Source of the DNA: Flavobacterium glycines
Lineage (GTDB): Bacteria > Bacteroidota > Bacteroidia > Flavobacteriales > Flavobacteriaceae
Length of the DNA stretch: 64,000 nt
Reading direction: 5' to 3'
Assembly: GCF_900100165.1 (NCBI RefSeq)
Contig: NZ_FNEO01000001.1
Coordinates: 930,001-994,000, forward strand
Program-made: the position numbers and the translations under genes
Shown: positions 23,675 to 32,755 of the stretch, piece by piece
How the letters are laid out: each line of letters opens with the position of its first letter
Numbering within the stretch: position 1 is the first letter of the stretch
The notes under the pieces: generated by a model
Seen by the model: the letters and a program-made list of their open reading frames with translations, nothing else
Database searches by the model: none
Told to the model about the DNA's origin: nothing

Positions 23675-24502
23675 TTATAATTTAAAGCGATAGGCAGCAC
23701 TCAATTTAATGAACGCTCCGTCAACTCTGTTGGTTTCATTGATTTTATAGTTGTTTTCGGTTGTAGTGTTTCGGATTTTTTTAAAAACACTCCAGCCGGG
23801 TTCTATTGTTAAGCAAATAGGTTTACTGATATAATAATCTAAAAACAGTGATAACTGGTTGTCATATAGTGTTATGTATTGCTGACTGTTTATTCGATAA
23901 CTGTTCAGGGGAGCGCGGAAATTCAAGCCGCTGTATAATTTAGAATTCCATTTATGTTCATATGTAAATCGTCCGGGTAACAATCCGAAAACGGAATTGG
24001 AATCGTTTAATTTCCAATTTAAGCCCAGAATAGGAATTATAAACCAGCCAAAAAATTCTTTGTTTGCATAGACTCCAAAGCGAATTTGTTTATTGGTTTT
24101 TTTCGAAAAAGTAGTAAATGAAATAGCACCGAATTGAAAATTATTATCGGTGAATAATTTTTCGCCATTCCAACTTATCAAAGTTAAAAAAGTAAGAGAC
24201 CATTTGGAATCGTTTATTTGTCTGATAAAGCCAATAGGAAGGCGCAGGGATTGTACTGTAAGAGGTTGGTCGAAGGTGTTTTCTAAAGCAATTTGCGTGT
24301 TGTTGTAATAAGGGTTTAAAAGCAGGTAGTTGTTGGTGTTTATCTTTATAGGGAGTTCACTGCTTATCTCTAAAGTTTTGAAAATGGAGGTTTCATAGTG
24401 ATTATCTTTAAATGCATTGGTATGTCGAAGCTGCAGCGGTTCAAAGTAGGACTGTGAATAAAGAGACGTGCTGAATAATATGAATACTAAACTTCGTAAC
24501 AT
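23675..24502 (-). CDS. Outer-membrane beta-barrel-like protein (DUF6268-like)
   Basis: A 275-residue protein with a short signal peptide (ending LYSQ, about 16) and strong beta-strand periodicity. It ends KLSAAYRFKL, a typical terminal strand of a barrel. From memory it resembles DUF6268 proteins, but I cannot confirm this. It starts 40 nt before the AraC gene, so the two probably share a transcript. A minus-strand TAAATTTG lies at 24635-24642, 133 nt upstream. Confidence 0.6.
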   Translation of the reverse strand: MLRSLVFILFSTSLYSQSYFEPLQLRHTNAFKDNHYETSIFKTLEISSELPIKINTNNYLLLNPYYNNTQIALENTFDQPLTVQSLRLPIGFIRQINDSKWSLTFLTLISWNGEKLFTDNNFQFGAISFTTFSKKTNKQIRFGVYANKEFFGWFIIPILGLNWKLNDSNSVFGLLPGRFTYEHKWNSKLYSGLNFRAPLNSYRINSQQYITLYDNQLSLFLDYYISKPICLTIEPGWSVFKKIRNTTTENNYKINETNRVDGAFIKLSAAYRFKL

Positions 24503-24911
24503 GATTTGAGTTTTATTAGTTATAGAATTCTCTTTTTCAATATTTTATTCCACTGTTTTTTATGGGTGAATTATGAAAATCACCTTTAATAATGCATTGT
24601 TTTATTGGTTTTTTTAATTATTTGGAGCTTATATCAAATTTAGTCATAATAAGTTGAAGTTTAACATTTTATATTTAAAACTCGGTTTGAAATGAATGAA
24701 GTGTTTTACTTCTTTCTTTACTGTTGGTTTTTTTATTGAACAAGCCTCATTTGTTTAAAAAAGCCAAAATTACTATAGGTTTTAAAAGAGGCATTTGGTT
24801 AAATTGTGTTTTAGCAATCAAAAAATACTACTTTTCTTAAAATTAACATTTTGAAATTAATACATTTACATGAATGCAAAAATGTGTTTGTTGAAATAAA
24901 GAACTGAAAAA
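24503..24911. other. 409-bp divergent spacer
   Basis: The spacer separates the minus-strand barrel gene from the plus-strand lipoprotein gene. It is very AT-rich. I see a possible minus-strand -7 box (TAAATTTG, 24635-24642) and no convincing plus-strand -33/-7 pair. No ORF, hairpin or repeat stands out. Confidence 0.6.
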
Positions 24912-25469
24912 ATGGAAGGTAATTTTAAAAAAATAGTACTGATTTTTATTTGTTTAATGTTGATGTGTTGTAAAGACAAAGATTATGAAGAACATCTTCG
25001 GCTTCTTAATGAGGCGAGATTATTCCAGCGGCATTTAATTAAAGAAGGACATCAGTTGATTCGGCAAAACAGCAGTATATTGATTGATTCTGTATCGGTT
25101 TTTGATATTAAAAGTTTGAATCCAAATGAAAAAAAAGAAAAACTTACAGTTGGACTAATTGATTCTGTTTATTATAAAAATACAGGAATTGGATCAGGAA
25201 ATAATTTTATAAGTTTTAAAATACATAAAGCTGATTTATCCAATTTTGAATCAGATTATGAACTTAAGTTAGTTGAAAGATTTGATGAAAATACAAATGA
25301 AAATCTCTTATTTATCACATTTTCAAATTTTAGAATAGAAAATAAAAAGGCTCGGATTATAGTAAAAAAAGTTAAAGGAATAGGGATGATGAAAGCAACC
25401 TTCTTTTTTGAAAAGATAAATAATGTTTGGGTTTTTAAGAAAAAACAAGTGCATGGTGAGATAGGGTGA
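24912..25469 (+). CDS. Hypothetical lipoprotein
   Basis: A 185-residue protein with a lipoprotein signal (IFICLMLMCC, Cys about 20-21). The mature part is charged, with alternating beta strands ending in a VWVFKKKQVHG segment, a style common in Bacteroidota DUF-type lipoproteins. No family is recognised. It is monocistronic; the 164 nt to ileS hold the heptad array and the ileS promoter. Confidence 0.65.
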   Translation: MEGNFKKIVLIFICLMLMCCKDKDYEEHLRLLNEARLFQRHLIKEGHQLIRQNSSILIDSVSVFDIKSLNPNEKKEKLTVGLIDSVYYKNTGIGSGNNFISFKIHKADLSNFESDYELKLVERFDENTNENLLFITFSNFRIENKKARIIVKKVKGIGMMKATFFFEKINNVWVFKKKQVHGEIG

Positions 25470-25564
25470 GAATGCCACTTTGGCGCAAGAATTATTTTGT
25501 CTAACAGTTTAACTAAAAACAACTTTTTTTATTGGAATATCGATATAATTCCTATCGTGCAAAA

Positions 25565-25592
25565 ACTCATAACTCATAACTCATAATTGATA
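25565..25592 (+). repeat. Heptad array ACTCATA x4 before ileS
   Basis: Three perfect units are followed by ATTGATA. The array ends 9 nt before the -7 box at 25602-25609, the same geometry as at pheS. Confidence 0.9.
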
Positions 25593-25601
25593 ACTATTTC
25601 T

Positions 25602-25609
25602 TATTTTCG
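25602..25609 (+). promoter_or_regulatory. -7 box TATTTTCG for ileS
   Basis: A one-mismatch match to TAnnTTTG followed by CAC, 24 nt before the ileS ATG. The heptad array occupies the upstream position. Confidence 0.55.
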
Positions 25610-25633
25610 CACCTCGATTAAGAAAAGGATACA

Positions 25634-28600
25634 ATGAGTACAAAATTTACTGAATACAAAGGACTTGACTTGCCAACAGTAGCATCGGAAGTTCTGGATT
25701 TTTGGAAGAAAGAAAATATATTTGAAAAAAGTGTAAGCACTCGCGAAGGGAATGCTCCTTATGTGTTTTTTGAAGGGCCGCCTTCGGCAAATGGATTACC
25801 TGGTATTCACCACGTAATGGCGCGTGCTATTAAGGATATTTTTTGTAGATATAAAACCCAAAAAGGATTTCAGGTAAAGCGTAAAGCAGGTTGGGATACT
25901 CATGGTTTGCCAGTAGAATTAGGTACTGAGAAAGAATTAGGAATTACTAAAGAAGATATCGGGAAAAGCATTTCGGTAGCCGAATATAACGAAGCCTGTA
26001 AAAAAACGGTAATGCGTTATACGGATGTGTGGAATGATTTGACCGAAAAAATGGGTTATTGGGTAGATATGGAAGATCCGTATGTGACTTACAAACCCAA
26101 ATATATGGAGAGCGTTTGGTGGTTGTTGAAACAAATCTACAACAAGGATTTGATGTACAAAGGATACACTATTCAGCCTTATTCTCCAAAAGCGGGAACA
26201 GGATTGTCTTCGCATGAGGTGAACCAACCGGGTTCTTACCGTGATGTGACGGATACTACGATTGTAGCGCAGTTTAAGACTTTGGCGGAAACTTTGCCAA
26301 GCTTTTTACAAGGTTTTGGAGCTATTCATGTTTTGGCCTGGACGACTACGCCTTGGACTTTGCCATCGAATACGGCCTTGACTGTAGGTCCAAAAATCGA
26401 TTATGTTTTAGTAAAGACTTTTAATCAATATACTTTTGAGCCAATCAATGTGATTTTGGCTAAAAATTTAGTTGGGAAACAATTCGGGAAAACTTATTTT
26501 GCTACTGAAGAGGCTGCTGATTTTGAAAATTACAAAGCCGGTGATAAAAAGATTCCTTACCAAATTATAGCTGAAGCAAAAGGTGCTGATTTAGTTGGAA
26601 TCCGTTACGAGCAATTATTGCCTTGGACATTACCATATCAAAATCCTGAAAATGCGTTTAGAGTGATTTCGGGAGATTTCGTTACTACCGAAGATGGAAC
26701 AGGAATTGTACATACGGCACCAACTTTTGGTGCTGATGATGCTAAGGTGGCTAAAGAAGCTACGCCTGAGGTTCCGCCAATGTTGGTTTTGGACGAAAAT
26801 GGTACGCCGGTTCCATTGGTAGATTTACAAGGAAGATTTACTTCGCATGTTGGAGGTGAGTTTGCCGGGAAATATGTGAAAAACGAATATTATGATGCCG
26901 ATCAGGCACCGGAACGTTCGGTTGATGTGGAGATTGCTATTCGATTAAAAGAAGAAAATAAAGCGTTCAAAGTAGAGAAATATGTACACAGTTACCCACA
27001 TTGCTGGAGAACTGACAAGCCTATTTTATACTATCCTTTGGATTCCTGGTTTATCAAAATCACTGAGGTGAGAGACCGAATGTTTGACCTAAACGAAACT
27101 ATCAACTGGAAGCCAAAAGCAACCGGAGAAGGTCGTTTTGGAAACTGGTTAAAAAATGCCAATGACTGGAATTTATCGCGTTCAAGATATTGGGGAATTC
27201 CGTTGCCAATTTGGAGAACCGACGACAAACAGGAAGAAATCTTAATTGGTTCAGTTGAAGAATTGTACAACGAAATCGAAAAAGCAATTGCTGCCGGTGT
27301 TCAATCAGCAAATCCGTTTAAAGGATTTGAAATTGGAAACATGAGCGAAAGCAATTATGATTTAATCGACCTGCATAAAAATGTGGTGGACGGAATTACA
27401 TTAGTTTCGGCTTCAGGAAAACCAATGAAACGCGAGGCCGATTTGATTGATGTTTGGTTCGATTCAGGAGCTATGCCTTATGCACAATGGCATTATCCTT
27501 TTGAAAACAAAGAATTGATTGATAATAATAAATCATTCCCGGCTGATTTTATTGCCGAAGGAGTAGATCAAACTCGTGGATGGTTTTATACGCTGCACGC
27601 TATCGGAACTTTGGTTTTTGATAATATTGCTTATAAAAACGTAGTTTCTAACGGATTGGTATTGGATAAAAACGGACAAAAAATGTCGAAACGTTTGGGT
27701 AACGCCGTTGATCCATTTGAAACCTTAAAAGAATATGGTCCTGATGCTACGCGCTGGTACATGATTGCGAATGCGAATCCTTGGGATAATCTGAAATTTG
27801 ATATTGAAGGAGTTGCTGAGGTGAGAAGAAAGTTCTTTGGAACACTTTATAATACCTATTCTTTCTTTAGTTTATATGCTAATATTGATGGTTTCAAATT
27901 TGATGAAGCTGAGGTTCCGTTGAATGAAAGACCGGAAATTGATCGTTGGATTTTATCAGAATTGCATACGTTGATTAAATTGGTTGATGAAGCTTATGCC
28001 GATTATGAGCCAACAAGAGCTGCCCGTGCTATTTCTGATTTCGTACAGGAAAACTTAAGTAACTGGTACGTTCGTTTGTGTCGTCGTCGTTTCTGGAAAG
28101 GAGACTATGCTCAGGATAAAATTGCGGCTTATCAAACCTTATATACTTGTTTGTTAACGGTAAGTAAACTGAGTGCTCCTATTGCTCCATTCTTTATGGA
28201 TAAGCTTTACAGAGACTTAACACAGGCAACACAATCGGAAAAATTTGATAGTGTACATTTGGCGGAATTTCCAAAATACGTTGAAAACTTTGTTGATAAA
28301 TCGTTAGAGAGCAAAATGCAGAAAGCACAGACGATTTCATCACTGGTTTTATCACTACGTAAGAAGGAGATGATTAAAGTGCGTCAACCATTGCAAAAGG
28401 TAATGATTCCGGTACTTGACGAGAAACAGAGAGCAGAAATTGAGGCGGTTTCTGACCTGATAAAAGCAGAGGTAAACGTGAAAGAAATTGAACTTTTGGA
28501 CGATGCTTCAGGTGTATTGGTAAAACAAATTAAGCCTAATTTTAAGGCGCTTGGGCCACGTTTTGGAAAGGATATGGGATTGATTTCTAAAGAGATACAA

Positions 28601-29038
28601 GGTTTTTCTTCTGAGCAAATTAACAAATTAGACAAGGAAGGAAGCATCGCTATTGTTATCGCAGGAAAAGATGTAACTTTATCATTAGAGGATGTAGAAA
28701 TAACATCTCAGGATATTGAAGGCTGGTTGGTTGCTAATTCTAATGGAATTACCGTAGCTCTTGATATTACTATTTCGGATGAATTGAGAAATGAAGGAAT
28801 TGCTAGAGAGTTAGTCAATAGAATTCAAAATATTAGAAAGGATTCCGGATTTGAAGTAACAGATAAGATTAAGGTGAGTTTGCAAAATAATCCAGCTTTA
28901 GAAGTTGCTGTAAAAAATAACAACGCTTACATTAAATCGGAAACATTGACTGAGGAGTTGGTTTTTGAGACTCAAATTGAGAATGGCACAGAAATTGAAT
29001 TTGATGACATTAAAACTAAAATAACGATTACTAAATAA
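25634..29038 (+). CDS. ileS: Isoleucine--tRNA ligase, long (type 2-like) form with GxHH signature
   Basis: A 1134-residue class I synthetase that charges tRNA-Ile. The signature loop near 49-60 reads PPSANGLPGIHH: the canonical HxGH is replaced by GIHH (57-60). KMSKR is near 683, and the CP1 editing domain (AWTTTPWTLPSN and later GTGIVHTAPTFGADD) is intact. The length and the lack of a C-terminal zinc finger fit the eukaryote-like type 2 enzymes, which tolerate the antibiotic mupirocin. The DksA-like gene follows within 8 nt. Confidence 0.96.
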   Translation: MSTKFTEYKGLDLPTVASEVLDFWKKENIFEKSVSTREGNAPYVFFEGPPSANGLPGIHHVMARAIKDIFCRYKTQKGFQVKRKAGWDTHGLPVELGTEKELGITKEDIGKSISVAEYNEACKKTVMRYTDVWNDLTEKMGYWVDMEDPYVTYKPKYMESVWWLLKQIYNKDLMYKGYTIQPYSPKAGTGLSSHEVNQPGSYRDVTDTTIVAQFKTLAETLPSFLQGFGAIHVLAWTTTPWTLPSNTALTVGPKIDYVLVKTFNQYTFEPINVILAKNLVGKQFGKTYFATEEAADFENYKAGDKKIPYQIIAEAKGADLVGIRYEQLLPWTLPYQNPENAFRVISGDFVTTEDGTGIVHTAPTFGADDAKVAKEATPEVPPMLVLDENGTPVPLVDLQGRFTSHVGGEFAGKYVKNEYYDADQAPERSVDVEIAIRLKEENKAFKVEKYVHSYPHCWRTDKPILYYPLDSWFIKITEVRDRMFDLNETINWKPKATGEGRFGNWLKNANDWNLSRSRYWGIPLPIWRTDDKQEEILIGSVEELYNEIEKAIAAGVQSANPFKGFEIGNMSESNYDLIDLHKNVVDGITLVSASGKPMKREADLIDVWFDSGAMPYAQWHYPFENKELIDNNKSFPADFIAEGVDQTRGWFYTLHAIGTLVFDNIAYKNVVSNGLVLDKNGQKMSKRLGNAVDPFETLKEYGPDATRWYMIANANPWDNLKFDIEGVAEVRRKFFGTLYNTYSFFSLYANIDGFKFDEAEVPLNERPEIDRWILSELHTLIKLVDEAYADYEPTRAARAISDFVQENLSNWYVRLCRRRFWKGDYAQDKIAAYQTLYTCLLTVSKLSAPIAPFFMDKLYRDLTQATQSEKFDSVHLAEFPKYVENFVDKSLESKMQKAQTISSLVLSLRKKEMIKVRQPLQKVMIPVLDEKQRAEIEAVSDLIKAEVNVKEIELLDDASGVLVKQIKPNFKALGPRFGKDMGLISKEIQGFSSEQINKLDKEGSIAIVIAGKDVTLSLEDVEITSQDIEGWLVANSNGITVALDITISDELRNEGIARELVNRIQNIRKDSGFEVTDKIKVSLQNNPALEVAVKNNNAYIKSETLTEELVFETQIENGTEIEFDDIKTKITITK

Positions 29039-29046
29039 TATTGATT

Positions 29047-29427
29047 ATGGTAGATGAAGCAACACGATACTCAGACGCCGATTTGGCAGAGTTCAAAGAG
29101 ATAATCCAAAAGAAAATTGAGAAAGCACAAGCCGATTTAGATTTGATAAAAAGTGCTTATATGAACGATTTGAATAATGGTACGGATGATACATCACCAA
29201 CATTCAAAGCTTTCGAAGAGGGTAGTGAAACCATGTCTAAAGAAGCCAACTCTCAATTGGCTATCCGTCAGGAAAAATTCATCCGTGATTTAAAGAATGC
29301 TTTATTTCGTGTAGAGAATAAAACCTACGGAATTTGTAAAGTAACAGGAAAATTAATTAGTAAAGAAAGATTGAAAATTGTTCCTCATGCAACAATGAGT
29401 ATTGAGGCTAAAAATCTTCAAAAGTAA
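29047..29427 (+). CDS. DksA/TraR-like protein with degenerate zinc finger
   Basis: A 126-residue protein, using the ATG at 29047 (an upstream TTG would add two residues). An N-terminal coiled coil (about 10-90) is followed by the DksA-type C-terminal segment YGICKVTGKLISKERL...PHATMSIEAKNLQK. In DksA four cysteines bind zinc; here only the first Cys remains and the others are Thr or Ser-like residues. It probably binds the RNA polymerase secondary channel without zinc, but this is inference. It is co-transcribed with ileS. Confidence 0.85.
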   Translation: MVDEATRYSDADLAEFKEIIQKKIEKAQADLDLIKSAYMNDLNNGTDDTSPTFKAFEEGSETMSKEANSQLAIRQEKFIRDLKNALFRVENKTYGICKVTGKLISKERLKIVPHATMSIEAKNLQK

Positions 29428-29448
29428 TAATTGAAATTTCAATATTAG

Positions 29449-29495
29449 AATTCCAAATTCCAAAACTAATTGTAAAATTATTGGAATTTGGAATT
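29449..29495 (+). terminator. 15-bp perfect inverted repeat after the DksA-like gene
   Basis: Arms AATTCCAAATTCCAA (29449-29463) and TTGGAATTTGGAATT (29481-29495) enclose a 17-nt loop, followed by a TTTTT run at 29499-29503. Each arm is a doubled word. The right arm also provides the -33 TTTG of the lspA promoter. Confidence 0.7.
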
Positions 29496-29521
29496 TAATT
29501 TTTACAAATTACCTATTTTTG
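29487..29521 (+). promoter_or_regulatory. Promoter of lspA
   Basis: TTTG (29487-29490), a 23-nt spacer and TATTTTTG (29514-29521) fit the Bacteroidota consensus. The start codon is 19 nt further on, so the leader is very short. Confidence 0.65.
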
Positions 29522-29540
29522 CGCACTTAAAAATTAAAAA

Positions 29541-30140
29541 ATGTCATTACGAAACGCGTATTTGCTCGTCTTCATAGTTTTACTAGTTGATCAGATTTCT
29601 AAAATATATGTAAAAACTAATTTTATATTAGGAGAAGAAGTTGAGGTTTTTAATTGGTTTAAAATTCATTTTATAGAAAATGAAGGAATGGCTTGGGGAA
29701 CTCAAATTCCGGGCGCTTATGGTAAATTAGTTCTTACTTTATTTCGATTAGTTGCTGTGGGAGGAATTGGTTACTGGTTGTGGGATTCAGTAGAAAGAAA
29801 GCACAGTAGTAATTATTTAATTGTGGCTATTGCGTTAATTTTAGCAGGTGCTTTTGGAAATATTGTAGATTCTGTTTTTTATGGGGTAATTTTTGACGAT
29901 AGTAGTTCACAATTAGCAACACTATTTTCAAGTGAACCTTATGGGCGCTATTTTCATGGGAAAGTAGTCGATATGTTTTATTTTCCGTTTTGGAGCGGAA
30001 ATTTACCGCAATGGTTGCCTATTTGGGGTGGAAGAGATTTTACCTTTTTCAATGCTATTTTTAACGTTGCCGATGTGGCAATTTCTACCGGAGTAGGGAT
30101 TTTAATTGTCTTTAATAAAAAGGCTTTTCATAAACATTAA
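29541..30140 (+). CDS. lspA: Lipoprotein signal peptidase
   Basis: A 199-residue inner-membrane aspartyl protease that cleaves lipoprotein leaders after lipid modification. It has four membrane segments (about 4-22, 60-78, 92-110, 170-192). The catalytic aspartates are in GNIVDSVFYG (near 113) and FNVADVAISTG (near 181). It is longer than the E. coli enzyme because of an insert before the second Asp, as usual in Bacteroidota. Its many lipoprotein substrates include several in this window. Confidence 0.95.
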   Translation: MSLRNAYLLVFIVLLVDQISKIYVKTNFILGEEVEVFNWFKIHFIENEGMAWGTQIPGAYGKLVLTLFRLVAVGGIGYWLWDSVERKHSSNYLIVAIALILAGAFGNIVDSVFYGVIFDDSSSQLATLFSSEPYGRYFHGKVVDMFYFPFWSGNLPQWLPIWGGRDFTFFNAIFNVADVAISTGVGILIVFNKKAFHKH

Positions 30141-30164
30141 GGACTTTGCCTTTAAGATAAATGC

Positions 30165-30203
30165 AAACCTGTTCCGATTTAGCTATTAGGACAGGTTTTT
30201 TTT
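30165..30203 (+). terminator. Intrinsic terminator of lspA
   Basis: AAACCTGTTCC (30165-30175) pairs with GGACAGGTTT (30189-30198), followed by a run of T residues. Confidence 0.9.
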
Positions 30204-30209
30204 ATGGGT

Positions 30210-30779
30210 TTAAAATGCATAAATGTTTTTAGGAGTCACACAATAATCCAGTTGCATGTCGCCTTCATGGACATCTTCTATTAATTCTTCGGCTTCAAAG
30301 AAAGAAAGTCCAATTTTAATGGTTCCGGTTTGACATTCTCTAAGGAATTTATCATAAAAGCCTTTGCCGTAACCTACGCGATGCCCTTTTTTGTCAAAAG
30401 CTAAAAGAGGGATAAAAACAACTTCTATTTTGTTAGAAGGAACTTCGATTCCGTCAACAGGTTCCGGAATATTGTATTGATTTTTTTTTATTTTGGTATT
30501 GTCGGTCAAAAGGAAATGTGTCATTTCACAGCTATCAAAATCAGACTTTGATATAAGGATGTTTTTGTCTTTTCCTGAAAGCAGATGTAAAATCAATTCG
30601 GTATCAATTTCCTGTTGTTCTTTAATGGGTAGAAAAACATGAAAATAGTTTTTGTCCCAAATGTCTAGTTTCAGCAATTGATTAGTGATAGTTAAACTTA
30701 TCTCTTCAATGTCGTTTTCAGAAAGTTGTTTTCGCAGTGATTTGTATTTTGTACGGAGTTCCTTTTTATTGTTTTCCAT
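30210..30779 (-). CDS. 5-formyltetrahydrofolate cyclo-ligase
   Basis: A 189-residue cytosolic enzyme that converts 5-formyl-THF to 5,10-methenyl-THF using ATP. The substrate/nucleotide motif LLAFDKKGHRVGYGKGFYDKFL (from about 131) is diagnostic, and the N-terminal KKELRTKYKSLRKQLS is typical. It is a single gene between lspA and uvrC, with a 7-nt gap after the lspA terminator. Confidence 0.93.
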   Translation of the reverse strand: MENNKKELRTKYKSLRKQLSENDIEEISLTITNQLLKLDIWDKNYFHVFLPIKEQQEIDTELILHLLSGKDKNILISKSDFDSCEMTHFLLTDNTKIKKNQYNIPEPVDGIEVPSNKIEVVFIPLLAFDKKGHRVGYGKGFYDKFLRECQTGTIKIGLSFFEAEELIEDVHEGDMQLDYCVTPKNIYAF

Positions 30780-30915
30780 GTTTGATTTTATGCTGTGGAA
30801 TTAAAAACCTAAAAGTAGAAATAATTATTTGTAATTCGTAAATTTGATTAGAAATCAAAGATTAGCCCTAAGTTCTCAGGTTTTGATTTCTCATCTTTTT
30901 TGAAATAAAATTCTA

Positions 30916-32715
30916 ATGCAAAAAACAGCTCTCGAACTTCAAATTCAAACTTTACCGGACAGTCCGGGCGTGTATCAATATTATGATAAGGAAGGCAGGA
31001 TTTTATATGTGGGAAAGGCTAAGAATTTAAAAAAACGGGTTTCTTCCTATTTTAATAAAATTCACGATACGGCTAAAACGAATGTTTTGGTCAAAAAAAT
31101 TGTGACTATCAAACATATTGTGGTTCCTACGGAAACCGATGCGCTTTTGCTGGAAAACAATTTGATAAAAACGCTGCAGCCACGTTACAATATCAATTTA
31201 AAAGACGATAAAAGTTATCCTTGGATTTGTATCAAAAAAGAACCCTTTTCGAGAATATTTTCTACCAGAAGAATGGTCAAAGACGGTTCGGAATATTTTG
31301 GGCCTTATACCAGTTTTAAGACGGTAAATACTATTTTGGAGTTAATTAAAGAACTGTATCCGCTTCGCAGCTGTAATTTTGATTTGACTGATTCGAATAT
31401 AGAAAGTGGCAAGTTTAAGGTTTGTCTTGAGTATCATATTGGTAATTGTAAAGGACCATGTGAAGGTTACGAATCTTTAGAAGAATATCAAAAACAGGTG
31501 AATGCCATTCGGGAAATTCTAAAAGGAAATTTCAAAGAGAGTTTGAAGGATTTTAGGAAACTGATGATGGATTTGGCTCAACAAATGCATTTTGAGGAGG
31601 CGCAAAAAATTAAAGAAAAGATAGAAGTTCTGGAGAATTACCAATCGCGTTCCACGATAGTGAATCCTAAGATTACTAATGTCGATGTGTTTTCTATTGT
31701 TTCTGACGAAAGTGCTGCTTATGTGAATTTTCTGCAAATTTCACATGGATCAATCATTCGCTCGCATACATTGGAAATCAAGAAAAAATTGGCCGAAACA
31801 GATGAGGAATTACTGGAATTAGCCATTGTGGAATTGCGGGAAAGATTTCAATTGTTGTCAAAAGAAGTAATTGTGCCTTTTGCGGTTGATTTAGGTGAGA
31901 ATATAAAAGTTACCGTACCTCAGTTAGGTGATAAAAAGCAAATTTTGGATTTGTCTGTTCGTAATGCTAAATTTTACCGAATAGAGCAATTAAAACAATT
32001 GCAAATTGTAGATCCTGACAGACATACTAACAGAATTATGGCGCAGATGAAAAAAGATTTGCGTTTGCCGGTAGAGCCCAGACATATTGAATGTTTTGAT
32101 AATTCGAATATTCAAGGTACTAATCCGGTGTCGGCCTGCGTTGTTTTTAAAGATGGTAAGCCCAGCAAAAAGGATTACCGACATTTTAATATAAAAACCG
32201 TTGAAGGGCCGAATGATTTTGCTTCGATGGAAGAAGTGGTCTATCGCAGATACAAACGATTACTGGATGAGAATGAGCCTTTGCCACAACTGATAATTAT
32301 TGACGGTGGAAAAGGACAGTTGTCTTCGGCATTGAAAAGTATCGATGATTTAGGTTTACGCGGCAAAATAAGCATTATTGGTATAGCTAAAAGGTTGGAA
32401 GAGTTGTTTTTTCCCGGCGATTCCGTTCCGCTTTATTTAGATAAAAAATCCGAAACTTTAAAAGTCATTCAGCAATTGCGTAATGAAGCACATCGTTTCG
32501 GGATAACACATCACCGGGATAAAAGGAGTAAGTCGGCATTGAATTCTTCGGTAGAATCCATCCCGGGAATAGGTGAAAAAACAATGTTAAAACTTATTCA
32601 GCATTTTAAAAGTGTTAAAAGATTGAAATTGGCTACAGAAAATGAAATTTCGGAGCTTGTAGGGGTATCAAAAGCCAAAAAAATTACCGATTTTTACAAA
32701 ACCACAATGTCTTAA
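30916..32715 (+). CDS. uvrC: Excinuclease ABC subunit C
   Basis: A 599-residue nucleotide excision repair nuclease that incises both sides of a lesion after UvrAB loading. The GIY-YIG domain (PGVYQYYDKEG...LYVGKAKNLKKRV) is at 18-50. A UVR motif (FEEAQKIKEKIEVLE) is near 225-240, the RNase H-like domain has HIECFDNSNIQGTNPV, and a helix-hairpin-helix (SIPGIGEKTMLKLIQHF) closes the protein. Length is normal. Confidence 0.97.
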   Translation: MQKTALELQIQTLPDSPGVYQYYDKEGRILYVGKAKNLKKRVSSYFNKIHDTAKTNVLVKKIVTIKHIVVPTETDALLLENNLIKTLQPRYNINLKDDKSYPWICIKKEPFSRIFSTRRMVKDGSEYFGPYTSFKTVNTILELIKELYPLRSCNFDLTDSNIESGKFKVCLEYHIGNCKGPCEGYESLEEYQKQVNAIREILKGNFKESLKDFRKLMMDLAQQMHFEEAQKIKEKIEVLENYQSRSTIVNPKITNVDVFSIVSDESAAYVNFLQISHGSIIRSHTLEIKKKLAETDEELLELAIVELRERFQLLSKEVIVPFAVDLGENIKVTVPQLGDKKQILDLSVRNAKFYRIEQLKQLQIVDPDRHTNRIMAQMKKDLRLPVEPRHIECFDNSNIQGTNPVSACVVFKDGKPSKKDYRHFNIKTVEGPNDFASMEEVVYRRYKRLLDENEPLPQLIIIDGGKGQLSSALKSIDDLGLRGKISIIGIAKRLEELFFPGDSVPLYLDKKSETLKVIQQLRNEAHRFGITHHRDKRSKSALNSSVESIPGIGEKTMLKLIQHFKSVKRLKLATENEISELVGVSKAKKITDFYKTTMS

Positions 32716-32755
32716 TTTTTAAAAAGGCATGTAATTCTAAAATAGAAATTGTTTT

